A DNA stretch of 64,000 nucleotides, taken from the NCBI GenBank assembly GCA_963664675.2, contig CAXXLB010000007.1, positions 186,001 through 250,000 on the forward strand. Reading direction: 5' to 3'. This stretch comes from JASGMR01 sp963664675 (lineage in GTDB: Bacteria > Thermotogota > Thermotogae > Petrotogales > Kosmotogaceae). Positions 18,574 through 27,760 of this stretch are shown here, piece after piece (within the stretch, counting starts at the first letter, position 1; every line of letters starts with the position of its first letter). A program made the position numbers and the translations under genes. The notes under the pieces were generated by a model. That model saw only the letters and a program-made list of their open reading frames with translations, was not told the origin of the DNA and did no database searches.

Positions 18574-19575
18574 ATGGAAAAAAAGAAAATTACTATCGAA
18601 GATATAGCTAAGTTAAGTGGTGTTTCAAGAGGTACTATCTCAAGGGTTTTAAACGGCAGTAAAAATGTAAATGCGGACACCAGAAAAAAAATATTGGATA
18701 TAATTGAAAAAGTTGATTACAAACCCAGCAGCAGTGCAAGAAAAACCGCCGGAGGAAGATCATACTCGGTTGGAATCGTTATTCCTATGATTGGAACAGA
18801 ATTTTACGAGAGACTCATTAAAAGTATGGAAAAAAAGTTACGCCAACAATGGTATACTCCAATTTTATTCCCATTATTAAAAAGCGAATGGCTTTCCAAA
18901 ATAACAAAATTTGATATTCCTGCTACAGATGTGGAAGGAATCGTATTTTGCTCAATGGATATAGAAAAATTATACATGCCCGGAAAAATCCCCACCGAGA
19001 GAGCGGTTGTTCTTGTAGACAGTTATTCACCATTATATGATTCAGTTTTTATCGATAATGTTTACGGAGGATATATAGCCGGCAAAAAACTTTCCACATA
19101 TGACGGCGATATTTTTGTGATAATGATGAATGAAACAATTGACACAGCATATTCTCCGGTTTTTCATTCGAGATTGAAAGGATTCAGAAAAGCTCTGAGA
19201 GAGAAAAATATAATTCTTCCCGACGAAAATATTCAAGTTTTCGATTATAGCTGGAGCGCCGGTTCTCTGGCAGCAAAAAACATTTTTTCAAAGTCTTCTC
19301 CGCCATACAATATATTTGCAATGACAGATCTGTATGCTTTTGGAGTAATAAAAGAGGCCCAGAATGAAGGACTTGAGGTTGGCAGCGATGTGAGAATTAT
19401 TGGTTACGATGATCAAAGCATAGCACAGGATTGGTCTATAACGACCGTAAAACAACCAATCGAAAAAATGGGAGAGTATGGGATAAATTTTCTCCTGGAA
19501 AGATTAAAAGGTCTCAATGAAAAACCCAGAAAGATTCAATTGAAACCGGAATTAATAACTCGAAATACGGCATAA
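18574..19575 (+). CDS. LacI family transcriptional regulator of the maltodextrin locus
   Basis: 333-aa LacI-type repressor. The HTH is residues about 5-25 (ITIEDIAKLSGVSRGTISRVL), followed by the hinge helix region SSSARKTAGG. A periplasmic-binding-like sugar domain of the type I fold follows, with ARG-free VGIVIP, the effector-domain AMTDLYAFGVIKEAQ and the IIGYDDQSIAQDW motif near the end. The ATG at 18574 is chosen over 18559 because it gives the standard N-terminus. It is followed after 34 nt by malE. It very probably binds the two TGTGA-N4-TCACA sites upstream. The ligand is likely maltose or a maltodextrin, judged from context only. Confidence 0.92.
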   Translation: MEKKKITIEDIAKLSGVSRGTISRVLNGSKNVNADTRKKILDIIEKVDYKPSSSARKTAGGRSYSVGIVIPMIGTEFYERLIKSMEKKLRQQWYTPILFPLLKSEWLSKITKFDIPATDVEGIVFCSMDIEKLYMPGKIPTERAVVLVDSYSPLYDSVFIDNVYGGYIAGKKLSTYDGDIFVIMMNETIDTAYSPVFHSRLKGFRKALREKNIILPDENIQVFDYSWSAGSLAAKNIFSKSSPPYNIFAMTDLYAFGVIKEAQNEGLEVGSDVRIIGYDDQSIAQDWSITTVKQPIEKMGEYGINFLLERLKGLNEKPRKIQLKPELITRNTA

Positions 19576-19609
19576 ATTCCCAATTGGGGAAAATAAAGGA
19601 GGGAATATT

Positions 19610-20809
19610 TTGAAAAGAATCATTTTATTGGTAACATTCATTTTATTTTTGGTTCCGGCAATTCTTTTAGCAACTGAAGAGGGCAAACTGATAATATGGG
19701 CAGATGATACACGCGCTCCCATTTTTAAAGAAATTGCCTCCTCTTATACCGAAGAAACAGGAATTGAGGTCGATGTCTTTGAAATGACCATGGATGATAT
19801 CACCGAACAGATAGTAACGGCATCACCTGCGGGTGAAGGACCGGATTTTATCGTAGGTGCACATGATTGGATCGGCAGACTCGTACTCAACGGTAGTATA
19901 GCCCCTATAGATCTTCCCGAAGATATCATTGAGCAATTCGATCCGGTAACAATCGATGCAATGTCATATGGCGGAAAACTATATGGTGTTCCTTACTCCA
20001 GGGAGGGTGTTGCACTTCTCTATAATAAAGACCTTGTCCCTGAACCTCCACAAACATGGAGAGAATTAGTTAACATCGCCAAAGAGCTCACCGACACTTC
20101 TATCCCGCAGTATGGATTTTTGGTCGAATACCCATATCCATATAACTGTTTCCCGATTCTCTCTGCACTGGGCGGTTATGTTTTTGGAAAAAACCCCGAC
20201 GGTTCGTTCAATTTGAATGACATTGGCCTGGATTCCGTTGGAATGATACTTGGAGCCGACTTAATTGACTGGCTGATTGAAGATGGATTAATGCCTGAAG
20301 AAGTTCCATGGGAAACAATGACAGGGCTTCTGAGCGAGGGACATCTTGGAATGGTGATAACGGGACCATGGAGCATTCCAATAGCAGAAAAAGGTGGAGT
20401 AAACGTAGGTGTTGCACCTATACCAGATATCTGTGGTCAAAAGCCGAAACCTTTCGTCGGTGTTTCAGGGCTTATGGTTAACGCTTACTCCCCCAACAAA
20501 GCAATAATACAAGATTTTCTACTTAATCATTATATCACCAACGAGGTGATGATGAAAATATTCGAAATGGATCCCAGACCCCCTGCATATTTGCCGACAT
20601 TTGAATTTGTGAAAGATGATCCTATAATGAATGCCTTTGCAGAGTCTATTTCAAATGGAATTTCACAGCCTAATGTGCCTGAAATGAGTCTTGTCTGGAA
20701 CATATGGGCTGAAGCAATGACGATGATTGGAAATCAGACGATGGAACCGTATGAAGCGCTGGAAGAAGCGGATATGAAGCTAGAAGAGATAATGAAGGGA
20801 AATGAATAA
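19610..20809 (+). CDS. malE: Maltose/maltodextrin-binding protein of ABC importer
   Basis: 399-aa family 1 solute-binding protein. A type I signal peptide (residues 1 to about 21, ending LLATEE) lacks a lipobox cysteine, so the protein is free in the periplasm. Mature features match MalE-like proteins: LIIWADDTRAPIF, PDFIVGAHDWIGRL, YGVPYSREGVALLYNKDL and GHLGMVITGPWS. It begins at a TTG (19610) with AAGGAGGG 7 nt upstream. It is followed by an intercistronic hairpin and malF, malG and a glucanase gene. The aromatic residues that line the sugar site in MalE proteins are present (W30, W67-type), consistent with linear glucan binding. The exact sugar is unproven. Confidence 0.93.
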   Translation: MKRIILLVTFILFLVPAILLATEEGKLIIWADDTRAPIFKEIASSYTEETGIEVDVFEMTMDDITEQIVTASPAGEGPDFIVGAHDWIGRLVLNGSIAPIDLPEDIIEQFDPVTIDAMSYGGKLYGVPYSREGVALLYNKDLVPEPPQTWRELVNIAKELTDTSIPQYGFLVEYPYPYNCFPILSALGGYVFGKNPDGSFNLNDIGLDSVGMILGADLIDWLIEDGLMPEEVPWETMTGLLSEGHLGMVITGPWSIPIAEKGGVNVGVAPIPDICGQKPKPFVGVSGLMVNAYSPNKAIIQDFLLNHYITNEVMMKIFEMDPRPPAYLPTFEFVKDDPIMNAFAESISNGISQPNVPEMSLVWNIWAEAMTMIGNQTMEPYEALEEADMKLEEIMKGNE

Positions 20810-20817
20810 ATAACTTT

Positions 20818-20847
20818 TATCCCGGGATGTAATATCCCGGGATATTT
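20818..20847 (+). terminator. Intercistronic hairpin between malE and malF
   Basis: An 11-bp stem TATCCCGGGAT/ATCCCGGGATA with loop GTAAT, followed only by TTT. It is too weakly U-tailed for full termination. It likely acts as an attenuator or 3' stabiliser that raises malE message over malFG. Confidence 0.8.
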
Positions 20848-20861
20848 ATCAGGAAAATCAA

Positions 20862-22406
20862 ATGGAAAAAAAGTTCATAAAATACATTTTAAAAATATCA
20901 ATATTTGCAATGATTGATGCCTTAGTTTTATTTTTTTGTATCATGTTCATTTTAAATGACGATATCATAATCTCTTCAATAATTTTTGTTGCCATGATCC
21001 TTCTAAACTGGCTGGGCTTTTCCAAAAAGAGTTATCCCTTAAGATATTTATTGCCTGGCTTGACTTTTATGATTGCCATGGTCGTCGTTCCGATCGGATA
21101 CAATGTATATATTTCTTTCACAAATTATTCCACTGGGCACATAGTTTCAAAAGATCAGGCAATAAAAAATTTCATGAATAGAGAATACTTCCCTGAGAAT
21201 GGGGAAAAATACAATTATATAGCGTATGGAACTCCTGAATCTTTAAAATACTTGTTGTTACATAATGAAAATGAAAAGGATATTCTGGTGAATATGGAAG
21301 GAAATATTTTAGATTTGGATGAAATAGACCACTCATACGATGACAGCGAGTTCCCTGGAAACATTGATAATTCTTATGCGCTGGATCAGAAAGAGATCTT
21401 TAAAAATATAAAGGAACTTCAAAACCTTAAAATAACTTATTTAAGTGGATGGTTGAGACTCGGTACATTGAGAGAATTCTACTATTATATTCCTCAATAT
21501 ATATATGATTCGAAAAAAGATATATTGATAGATAATAAAACCAAAAAGATTTACGAGGCAAAAAATGCTCAATTCGTTTCCGATGATGGAGAAATGCTCG
21601 ATCCGGGATGGACTGAAGTTATCGGATTTAAAAATTATATCAGGCTTTTGACCACCGAAAAGTACAGAAAACCATTTTTTTCTGTTTTCCTGTGGACGAT
21701 TGAATGGTCTGTCCTGACGGTTTTTTTCAGCTTTGTGATCGGGCTTGGATTGGCACTGCTATTGAATGATCCAAGAATAAAAATGAGAAAATTTTACCGC
21801 TCTCTATTGATACTTCCATATGCTATGCCCGCATTTATTTCGCTTTTAATATGGAGATACGGATTTTATAACAGTGATTTCGGTCTTTTCAATAAAATAT
21901 TAAATTCGATGTTTAATATCACCATACCATGGTTGAATTCACCTGACTGGGCAAGATTTTCAGTGATATTCACAAATGTCTGGTTGACGTTCCCCTATAT
22001 GATGCTTGTTTCTCTTGGAGCTTTACAGGCAGTTCCCGGCAATCTTCTGGAGGCCGCAAAGATCGATGGGGCGAATGGATTTCAAAGATTCAGAAAGATC
22101 ACTTTTCCATTGATTATGATTTCGATTGCTCCATTATTAATTGGATCCTTCGCCACAACATTCAATAATTTCACGGTAATATGGCTTCTGACAGAAGGAA
22201 ATCCAATAACTGGTATAGGAAATGTATCAGGTGCAACGGATATATTAATTTCATACGCTTATAAATTGGCATTCATAGGTAAAGCTGGAAACGAGTTGGG
22301 ATTATCATCCGCAGTAGCCGTTGTTATATTCTTAATAATCGTTACTATCTCCGTACTCAGCTTCAGAAGAACCAAACTCCTTGAGGAGGTGGCTGATGAA
22401 TTATAA
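20862..22406 (+). CDS. malF: Maltodextrin ABC importer permease, large subunit
   Basis: 514-aa membrane protein of the MalF type. N-terminal helices (about 10-30, 35-52, 62-82) are followed by a roughly 150-residue extracytoplasmic insertion (about 85-245, charged and hydrophilic), then six helices with the EAA loop EAAKIDGANGFQRFRKITFPL (about 395-415) that docks on the ATPase. The insertion corresponds in position to the MalF P2 domain that contacts MalE. The ribosome site AGGA is modest. The end overlaps malG by 11 nt. Confidence 0.93.
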   Translation: MEKKFIKYILKISIFAMIDALVLFFCIMFILNDDIIISSIIFVAMILLNWLGFSKKSYPLRYLLPGLTFMIAMVVVPIGYNVYISFTNYSTGHIVSKDQAIKNFMNREYFPENGEKYNYIAYGTPESLKYLLLHNENEKDILVNMEGNILDLDEIDHSYDDSEFPGNIDNSYALDQKEIFKNIKELQNLKITYLSGWLRLGTLREFYYYIPQYIYDSKKDILIDNKTKKIYEAKNAQFVSDDGEMLDPGWTEVIGFKNYIRLLTTEKYRKPFFSVFLWTIEWSVLTVFFSFVIGLGLALLLNDPRIKMRKFYRSLLILPYAMPAFISLLIWRYGFYNSDFGLFNKILNSMFNITIPWLNSPDWARFSVIFTNVWLTFPYMMLVSLGALQAVPGNLLEAAKIDGANGFQRFRKITFPLIMISIAPLLIGSFATTFNNFTVIWLLTEGNPITGIGNVSGATDILISYAYKLAFIGKAGNELGLSSAVAVVIFLIIVTISVLSFRRTKLLEEVADEL

Positions 22407-23253
22407 AAATAAAATCTGGAGCAAAATTTGGCGGAATTTAATAATTTGGATAGCGATAATTTTTGCCGTGTTTCCAATTGTATTTATAATAGGAACTTCA
22501 TTCAATTCGGCGAATTCTATCAACACAACTCAAATATTCCCTGGAAATCCTACCCTTGAAAATTATAAAAGCTTAATTGTTGGTGAAAATAATACATTTT
22601 TAGTCTGGGTGTGGAATACATTAAAAATATCATTTTTAACTGCGGGAATAAGTGTTTTTTTATGCTCGTTAGCCGCATATGCGTTCTCAAGATTCAGATT
22701 CAAGGGCAGAAGAATGGGATTATTGACAATATTATTGGTACAAATGTTTCCGCAGACTCTTGGAATCACCGCTATTTTTCTCATAATGACGTGGTTCAAT
22801 GATAAAATCCCTTTTATCGGTCTGAACACACACGCAGGATTAATACTCGTTTATCTTGGCGGTGCAATTGGAATGAATACCTGGCTGATGAAAGGTTATT
22901 TTGACAGCATTCCCAAATCTTTGGAAGAGGCCGCATATGTGGATGGTGCAACTTCCTTCAAAGCCTTTCGAGCTATCATATTACCCCTGGCAAGACCCAT
23001 ATTGGTTGTAATCTTTATAATTCAATTCATAGGAACGTATTCAGAATACATGATAGCGAGTACTCTTCTTAAAGGAGACAAAATGTATACTCTTGCCGTA
23101 GGATTAAGATTATTCGTTGGGCAGCATTATGATGACAGATGGGGACCATTCGCCGCGGCAGGAGTGTTAGGATCGATAATAGTTATCGTAATATTTTATT
23201 CGTTACAGGATTTAATAGTTTCCGGCCTTACCGGAGGCGCAATTAAAGAATAG
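22396..23253 (+). CDS. malG: Maltodextrin ABC importer permease, small subunit
   Basis: 285-aa permease with six helices and the EAA loop EEAAYVDGATSFKAFRAIILPLARP. The start ATG at 22396 is preceded by GAGGAGG; the earlier in-frame ATG at 22381 lies upstream of that ribosome site and is not used. The C-terminus GLTGGAIKE matches MalG proteins, where the tail contacts MalK. It overlaps malF, showing coupled translation, and is 9 nt from the GH13 gene. No malK/msmX ATPase follows, so a shared ATPase must be encoded elsewhere. Confidence 0.93.
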   Translation: MNYKNKIWSKIWRNLIIWIAIIFAVFPIVFIIGTSFNSANSINTTQIFPGNPTLENYKSLIVGENNTFLVWVWNTLKISFLTAGISVFLCSLAAYAFSRFRFKGRRMGLLTILLVQMFPQTLGITAIFLIMTWFNDKIPFIGLNTHAGLILVYLGGAIGMNTWLMKGYFDSIPKSLEEAAYVDGATSFKAFRAIILPLARPILVVIFIIQFIGTYSEYMIASTLLKGDKMYTLAVGLRLFVGQHYDDRWGPFAAAGVLGSIIVIVIFYSLQDLIVSGLTGGAIKE

Positions 23254-23262
23254 GAGGAATTA

Positions 23263-24627
23263 ATGAAATTACAGACACCTTATTGGACAAAAGATGCAAT
23301 AATTTATCAAATATTTCCCGATAGATTTTTCAATGGAAATAAAAATAATGATCCAAAAAGCACAGTATGTTGGAATTCTGAGCCGACACGTGATAATTTT
23401 TTTGGTGGTGATTTAGAGGGAATCAAATTGAAACTGGATTATCTTCAGGATATCGGAATAAATTGTATCTACTTAACACCAATTTTTGAAGCGAGTTCTA
23501 ATCATAAATATGATACAAAAAACTATTACAAAATAGATCCGGCATTTGGTGATGAAAAGATTTTCAAAGACCTCGTTCGGGATATTCACGGAAGAGGAAT
23601 GAAAATCATCCTTGATGGTGTTTTTAATCATTGTGGATTAAATCATCCTTTTTTTGTTGACGCTTCGACAAAGGGAAGCGATTCTGAATATTGGGATTGG
23701 TTCTGGATTAATGATGTACCTATTAAAGAGAAACCGGAACCAAATTATAGATGTTTTGCGGGATACAGTAAAATGCCTGAATGGAACTTACAAAATATCC
23801 ATGTTCAGGAATATCTTCTTGATGTGGTTAAATACTGGATAAAAGAGGCTAACATAGATGGTTGGAGATTGGACACAGTCGAATATCTCGAACCGACTTT
23901 TGTGAAAAAAATCAGAGAAGAATCAAAAAAAATTAAACCCGATGCCTTCGTCCTGGGTGAAATTCTCCATCTGGGAACATCGTGGTTTAAAGGAGAATGC
24001 CTGGACGGAGCGATGAATTATCGATTATGGGATTATTCAGTTTCTTTCTTTGCGAAAAATGAGATGAATGCCAGAACATTCGCTGATAAAATATATGTTT
24101 TACGTGCGAGCTATTTGGACTGGGCAAATTATTCGATGTATAATCTTCCCGATAGTCATGACAGGCCAAGAATAATGACACTGTGTGATGGAGATAAAAG
24201 AAAAGTAAAATTACTTTTTGGATTTTTATTTTCCTACATCGGCATTCCAGTCCTTTACTACGGTGATGAAATAGGGATTATGGGTGACAATGATCCCGAT
24301 TGCAGAAGATCGATGATCTGGGAATCGGAAAAGCAGGATAAGGATCTTTTTGAATATATAAAAAAACTCATTCAATTGAGAAAAAATTCAAAAGCTTTAA
24401 AAACAGGGAAATATAAACTTCTGTTCTCAGATGAAAGCGTATTTGCATTTGAACGTGAGAACGGTGAAGAAAAAATAGAAATTTATATAAATAATTCTGA
24501 AAAGGAAAAAACCATTCCCTTGGAAGCAAAAATTGATGAAATATTTATCAATGAAAACTGTGAAGTGAAAAACAAAAAAATATCACTTGGTGATTATGGA
24601 ATACTGATCTTTTCAAAGAAACGCTGA
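23263..24627 (+). CDS. GH13 alpha-glucan hydrolase (cyclomaltodextrinase/maltogenic type)
   Basis: 454-aa alpha-amylase family enzyme without signal peptide, so intracellular. Conserved regions: DGVFNH (118-123), GWRLDTVEY with nucleophile D204, GEILH with acid/base E233 and DSHD with D300. MPEWN at 171-175 takes the place of the MPKLN motif of the neopullulanase/cyclomaltodextrinase subfamily (GH13_20). It lacks the N-terminal CBM34-like domain of about 120 residues found in typical subfamily members and starts directly at the barrel (WTKDAIIYQIFPDRFF). As the last gene of the mal operon it would degrade imported maltodextrins to glucose and maltose. Exact specificity is inferred. Confidence 0.92.
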   Translation: MKLQTPYWTKDAIIYQIFPDRFFNGNKNNDPKSTVCWNSEPTRDNFFGGDLEGIKLKLDYLQDIGINCIYLTPIFEASSNHKYDTKNYYKIDPAFGDEKIFKDLVRDIHGRGMKIILDGVFNHCGLNHPFFVDASTKGSDSEYWDWFWINDVPIKEKPEPNYRCFAGYSKMPEWNLQNIHVQEYLLDVVKYWIKEANIDGWRLDTVEYLEPTFVKKIREESKKIKPDAFVLGEILHLGTSWFKGECLDGAMNYRLWDYSVSFFAKNEMNARTFADKIYVLRASYLDWANYSMYNLPDSHDRPRIMTLCDGDKRKVKLLFGFLFSYIGIPVLYYGDEIGIMGDNDPDCRRSMIWESEKQDKDLFEYIKKLIQLRKNSKALKTGKYKLLFSDESVFAFERENGEEKIEIYINNSEKEKTIPLEAKIDEIFINENCEVKNKKISLGDYGILIFSKKR

Positions 24628-24647
24628 AATTCAAACTTCCTTTAAAA

Positions 24648-24700
24648 GCCGGGTAGAAAAGATGAGTTGTTTATCAATAAAAGCTACCCGGTTATTCTGT
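24648..24700 (+). terminator. Probable terminator of the mal operon
   Basis: GCCGGGTAG (24648-24656) pairs with CTACCCGGT (24684-24692) as nine base pairs with a large loop of 27 nt, followed by TATTCTGTTTT. The stem is convincing, but the U-tract is broken. Confidence 0.6.
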
Positions 24701-24901
24701 TTTCAAATCTTCATTAAGCTTTTTCACTTAAAAGACAGATTTCACAAGATTTTTATTCTTTTCATTTACCCATAACGATTATTTCACTATTTAGATAGAA
24801 TACTTACATTCAATTCTTCTTCCAATTCAGTTAAGCTGATTATTGTTTTTTACTACGTGAAAAACCGGGAAAATTTATAAATCACAATAGTTTTTCGTAT
24901 T

Positions 24902-26926
24902 TTAAATATTATTTGTCTCAGAAAAAAATTTATATTTATTTTTTCCGGATTTTTTTGCTTCATACATCGCTCTATCTGCAAAATGTATTAATTTATGGAA
25001 GTCTTTGGAATCATTTGGATAGAGAGAAATTCCGATACTACAATGAATACTTATTTTTTTGTTTTTTAACATTATTGGATCTTCGAACTGATTTATGAGT
25101 CTCTCAGCGATTTTCTTTACTTCTTTTTCCCCCATATATATTATATTGGAAACTAATAGTATGAATTCATCACCGGCGTACCTCGAAAGAAAATCGGTCT
25201 TTTTAATATTCCTTTTTAATTTCTCTGTAAATATTTTCAACGCTTTATCTCCTACGCTGTGTCCATATGTATCATTTATCTGCTTGAAATTATCGATATC
25301 TATAAAAAAGATCCCCATCATTCTCTTTTTTACTTTGTGCCTACGGATTTCGTAATAAAGTTTTTCCGTGAGAAAATCTCTGTTAGGTAGATTCGTGAGA
25401 GAATCGTAATGAGCTTTGTATTCAAGCTCCTCTGCTTTCTTTTTTTGAAGCGAAAAATTTTCTATCGTTCCAACAGCCATTTTTTCCTCAGTATTTTCAT
25501 CGTAAAGAATTTTCCCCTTTTGATAAACCCATACCCACTCTCCCGTGATATTTTTTATTCTGTATATTAAATCCAATGATTGTGTTTTCTGCGCCTCATC
25601 CAACTCTTTTTTCACCTTTTTCACATCTTCAGGATGAATTTTTTCAAACAATGCATCTATTGAATAATCAAAACCTGTTATATCCAGATTATTTTCTTCC
25701 ATCCAATATTTCTGAATGATAATTTTTTCCTTTGTGAAATCATATTCCCACATAGACTTTTCAGAAGCCGTCAAAGCTAGTTTTAATTTTTCTTCACTCG
25801 CTTCGAGCATTTTGTTGACTCTTTCCAATTCTTTTTCTTTAACCATGAGTTGTTTATTAGTTTGAATTATTTTGATATTCCTTGAATCTATTTCCTTTGT
25901 TTGTTTATCAACTAATTTTTTTAATTCCAATATATTATCCCTCAATTCTTTTTTTTCTATTTGCGAATAGTACCCCCTGTTCATTTCCAAAGCTACGGAT
26001 GCCGCCCCCGATATGTAGGCATCCTCGTCAATTTTAGTAAAAATAATTTCGTAGGAACCGACGAGCGGTTCTACAATGTTACTATCAATCACATTTTTTA
26101 TTTTATCGATAAAGGGTTTATAATATTTTGAAATGTGCCCGCTTACAATAACCTTTTCGGGATTGAAAGTGTTTATAAGATAACTTATAGCGATCCCTAC
26201 AACGTTTATCGCTTTTCCAATTATCAATGAAGCCATTTCATCATTTTTCTGGTAAGCTTCAAAGATATCCGATGTTTTTAAAGAATTTTTCAAGACTTTA
26301 CGATTCAATATACTATCACTGTAAAATTCATAATTCTCATAAGCTCTGTTTTTCAATCCTAACTCTGAGGTATAACTCTCAATACAACCCTTCTTTCCAC
26401 AAACGCATTCAGGTCCGTAGGGATCAATCGTAAAGTGACCTATTTCCGTAGCTACACCATCTTTACCTATTATAAGATGATTATTACAGATCGCACCACT
26501 TCCCACCCCCGATGTCAATGTCAGTAAAACAAAGTTTGCGCAATCTTTCCCTTCGCCGAACCATTTTTCCCCAAGGGTAGCTGATTTAGCATCATTTTCT
26601 ATGAATACCGGAATCGAAATACGTTTCTGTATTTCCTGTTTCAACTTGAAACCCTTCCATTTCAGATAACTGGTAGAAAAAAGGACTTCACCGGTTTCTC
26701 TATCCACAATACCACAAAAACTTATCCCGATACATGAAGCTTTTTCATTTCGATTGATTTCATTTATTTCCCGGACCAGAATGTCAAGTGTTTCATTTTT
26801 TGTATAATCGTCTTTCAAATATAAACTGTATTTTTTTAAGATCTTTCCCTTTTCGCTTACAAGGGCGAATTTTATTTCTGATCCATAAATATAAATACTG
26901 ATAACAATCTCATTCTTCATATTCAT
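24902..26926 (-). CDS. ROK-like sugar sensor fused to PAS and GGDEF (diguanylate cyclase)
   Basis: 674-aa fusion. Residues 1-315 are a ROK sugar kinase/repressor domain: IENDAKSATLGE with the catalytic-type Asp112, a glycine loop LTSGVGSGAI, EIGHFTIDPYGPECVCGKKGCIESY with the zinc ligands Cys174, Cys176 and Cys181, and VIVSGHIS. The N-terminal phosphate loop, normally DxGGT, reads YIYGSE, so ATP binding is probably lost. Residues 320-380 form a coiled coil and 382-495 a PAS/PAC domain (EWVWVYQKGKILYDE). Residues 500-670 are a GGDEF domain with DIDNFKQINDTYGHSVGD and active-site AGDEF (584-588). The inhibitory RxxD site reads KKTD. There is no HTH, so this is not a ROK repressor. It faces the mal operon tail to tail. 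It probably makes cyclic di-GMP in response to a sugar. Confidence 0.88.
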   Translation of the reverse strand: MNMKNEIVISIYIYGSEIKFALVSEKGKILKKYSLYLKDDYTKNETLDILVREINEINRNEKASCIGISFCGIVDRETGEVLFSTSYLKWKGFKLKQEIQKRISIPVFIENDAKSATLGEKWFGEGKDCANFVLLTLTSGVGSGAICNNHLIIGKDGVATEIGHFTIDPYGPECVCGKKGCIESYTSELGLKNRAYENYEFYSDSILNRKVLKNSLKTSDIFEAYQKNDEMASLIIGKAINVVGIAISYLINTFNPEKVIVSGHISKYYKPFIDKIKNVIDSNIVEPLVGSYEIIFTKIDEDAYISGAASVALEMNRGYYSQIEKKELRDNILELKKLVDKQTKEIDSRNIKIIQTNKQLMVKEKELERVNKMLEASEEKLKLALTASEKSMWEYDFTKEKIIIQKYWMEENNLDITGFDYSIDALFEKIHPEDVKKVKKELDEAQKTQSLDLIYRIKNITGEWVWVYQKGKILYDENTEEKMAVGTIENFSLQKKKAEELEYKAHYDSLTNLPNRDFLTEKLYYEIRRHKVKKRMMGIFFIDIDNFKQINDTYGHSVGDKALKIFTEKLKRNIKKTDFLSRYAGDEFILLVSNIIYMGEKEVKKIAERLINQFEDPIMLKNKKISIHCSIGISLYPNDSKDFHKLIHFADRAMYEAKKSGKNKYKFFSETNNI

Positions 26927-27760
26927 TTTTAATATACAAAAAAATCTTGAAATAGCGGCTATAAATAATGATTACTCTTAACCTCCCCGGTCTTTCAAAT
27001 TATATTCATATTATAAAAGTTCAAAAGTTATAAAGTGCACGTTCCAGGTTTTCCTGAGAATTTAACATTCCCGAGTTTTAATACTACAGATAATAAGCAT
27101 GATGATGTCTAGTCTCCACTATTTTCATAGTTCTTATAATTATCACGATTATCAAATGACCTATGAAATTTTTTTAATCAATCCGCATCAGTAACCCTGA
27201 TTTTCGCAAATTTTTAATTGATAACTACATAGTATCATTTTCACATAAATTTAAGGTATACTTAGCAACAGTATCTTCGAAGCCATTTTTAAAAACTTTT
27301 TATACCAACTTCTGTACCATCTTAAAAAATATGGAAAATATGTTTGTGGATAATTCGTTCATCATAATTTACGGCGATTTTTTTAAACTATTAAAATCAA
27401 TTATATTACTTAAAATATCAATATATAAATCAACAGGCTGAAATCTCTTTTTATTATTTATATAACTCTTTCCTTCACACAATTCGAAACTTATGATAAA
27501 AATTTATGCAAAATCACGCCAGTTATTCTATCTGTGAAATCCAAATAATAGAGAAAAGGTTATGGATAAACTCAAACACATTTCTCCGAAGAACATTTTC
27601 CATAAAATAAAACATTTCAAATAATTGAAAGGTCACCTGATTATCTAAGATAGTAATATTAATTTAAAATTGGAAAGATTATTGAACCTTTATTTTCATG
27701 AGGTATTTTATTAGCAAGTATGTTTTTATAAAATATATGCTTCTGAAAATCAGTGATTTT
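26927..27760. other. Long AT-rich non-coding region
   Basis: About 830 bases with no open frame over 60 codons on either strand, no tRNA and no obvious repeats. It contains one exact DnaA-box sequence (TGTGGATAA, 27345-27353) and a one-mismatch copy (TATGGATAA, 27561-27569). The ends hold the leader of the ROK-GGDEF gene and the tail of the broken exchanger gene. It may be a decayed gene that is no longer recognisable. Confidence 0.5.

Noticed and set aside
26927..27760. Chromosome origin
   Set aside because: Only one exact DnaA box, no clustered boxes and no dnaA or dnaN nearby; listed only as a low-interest observation.
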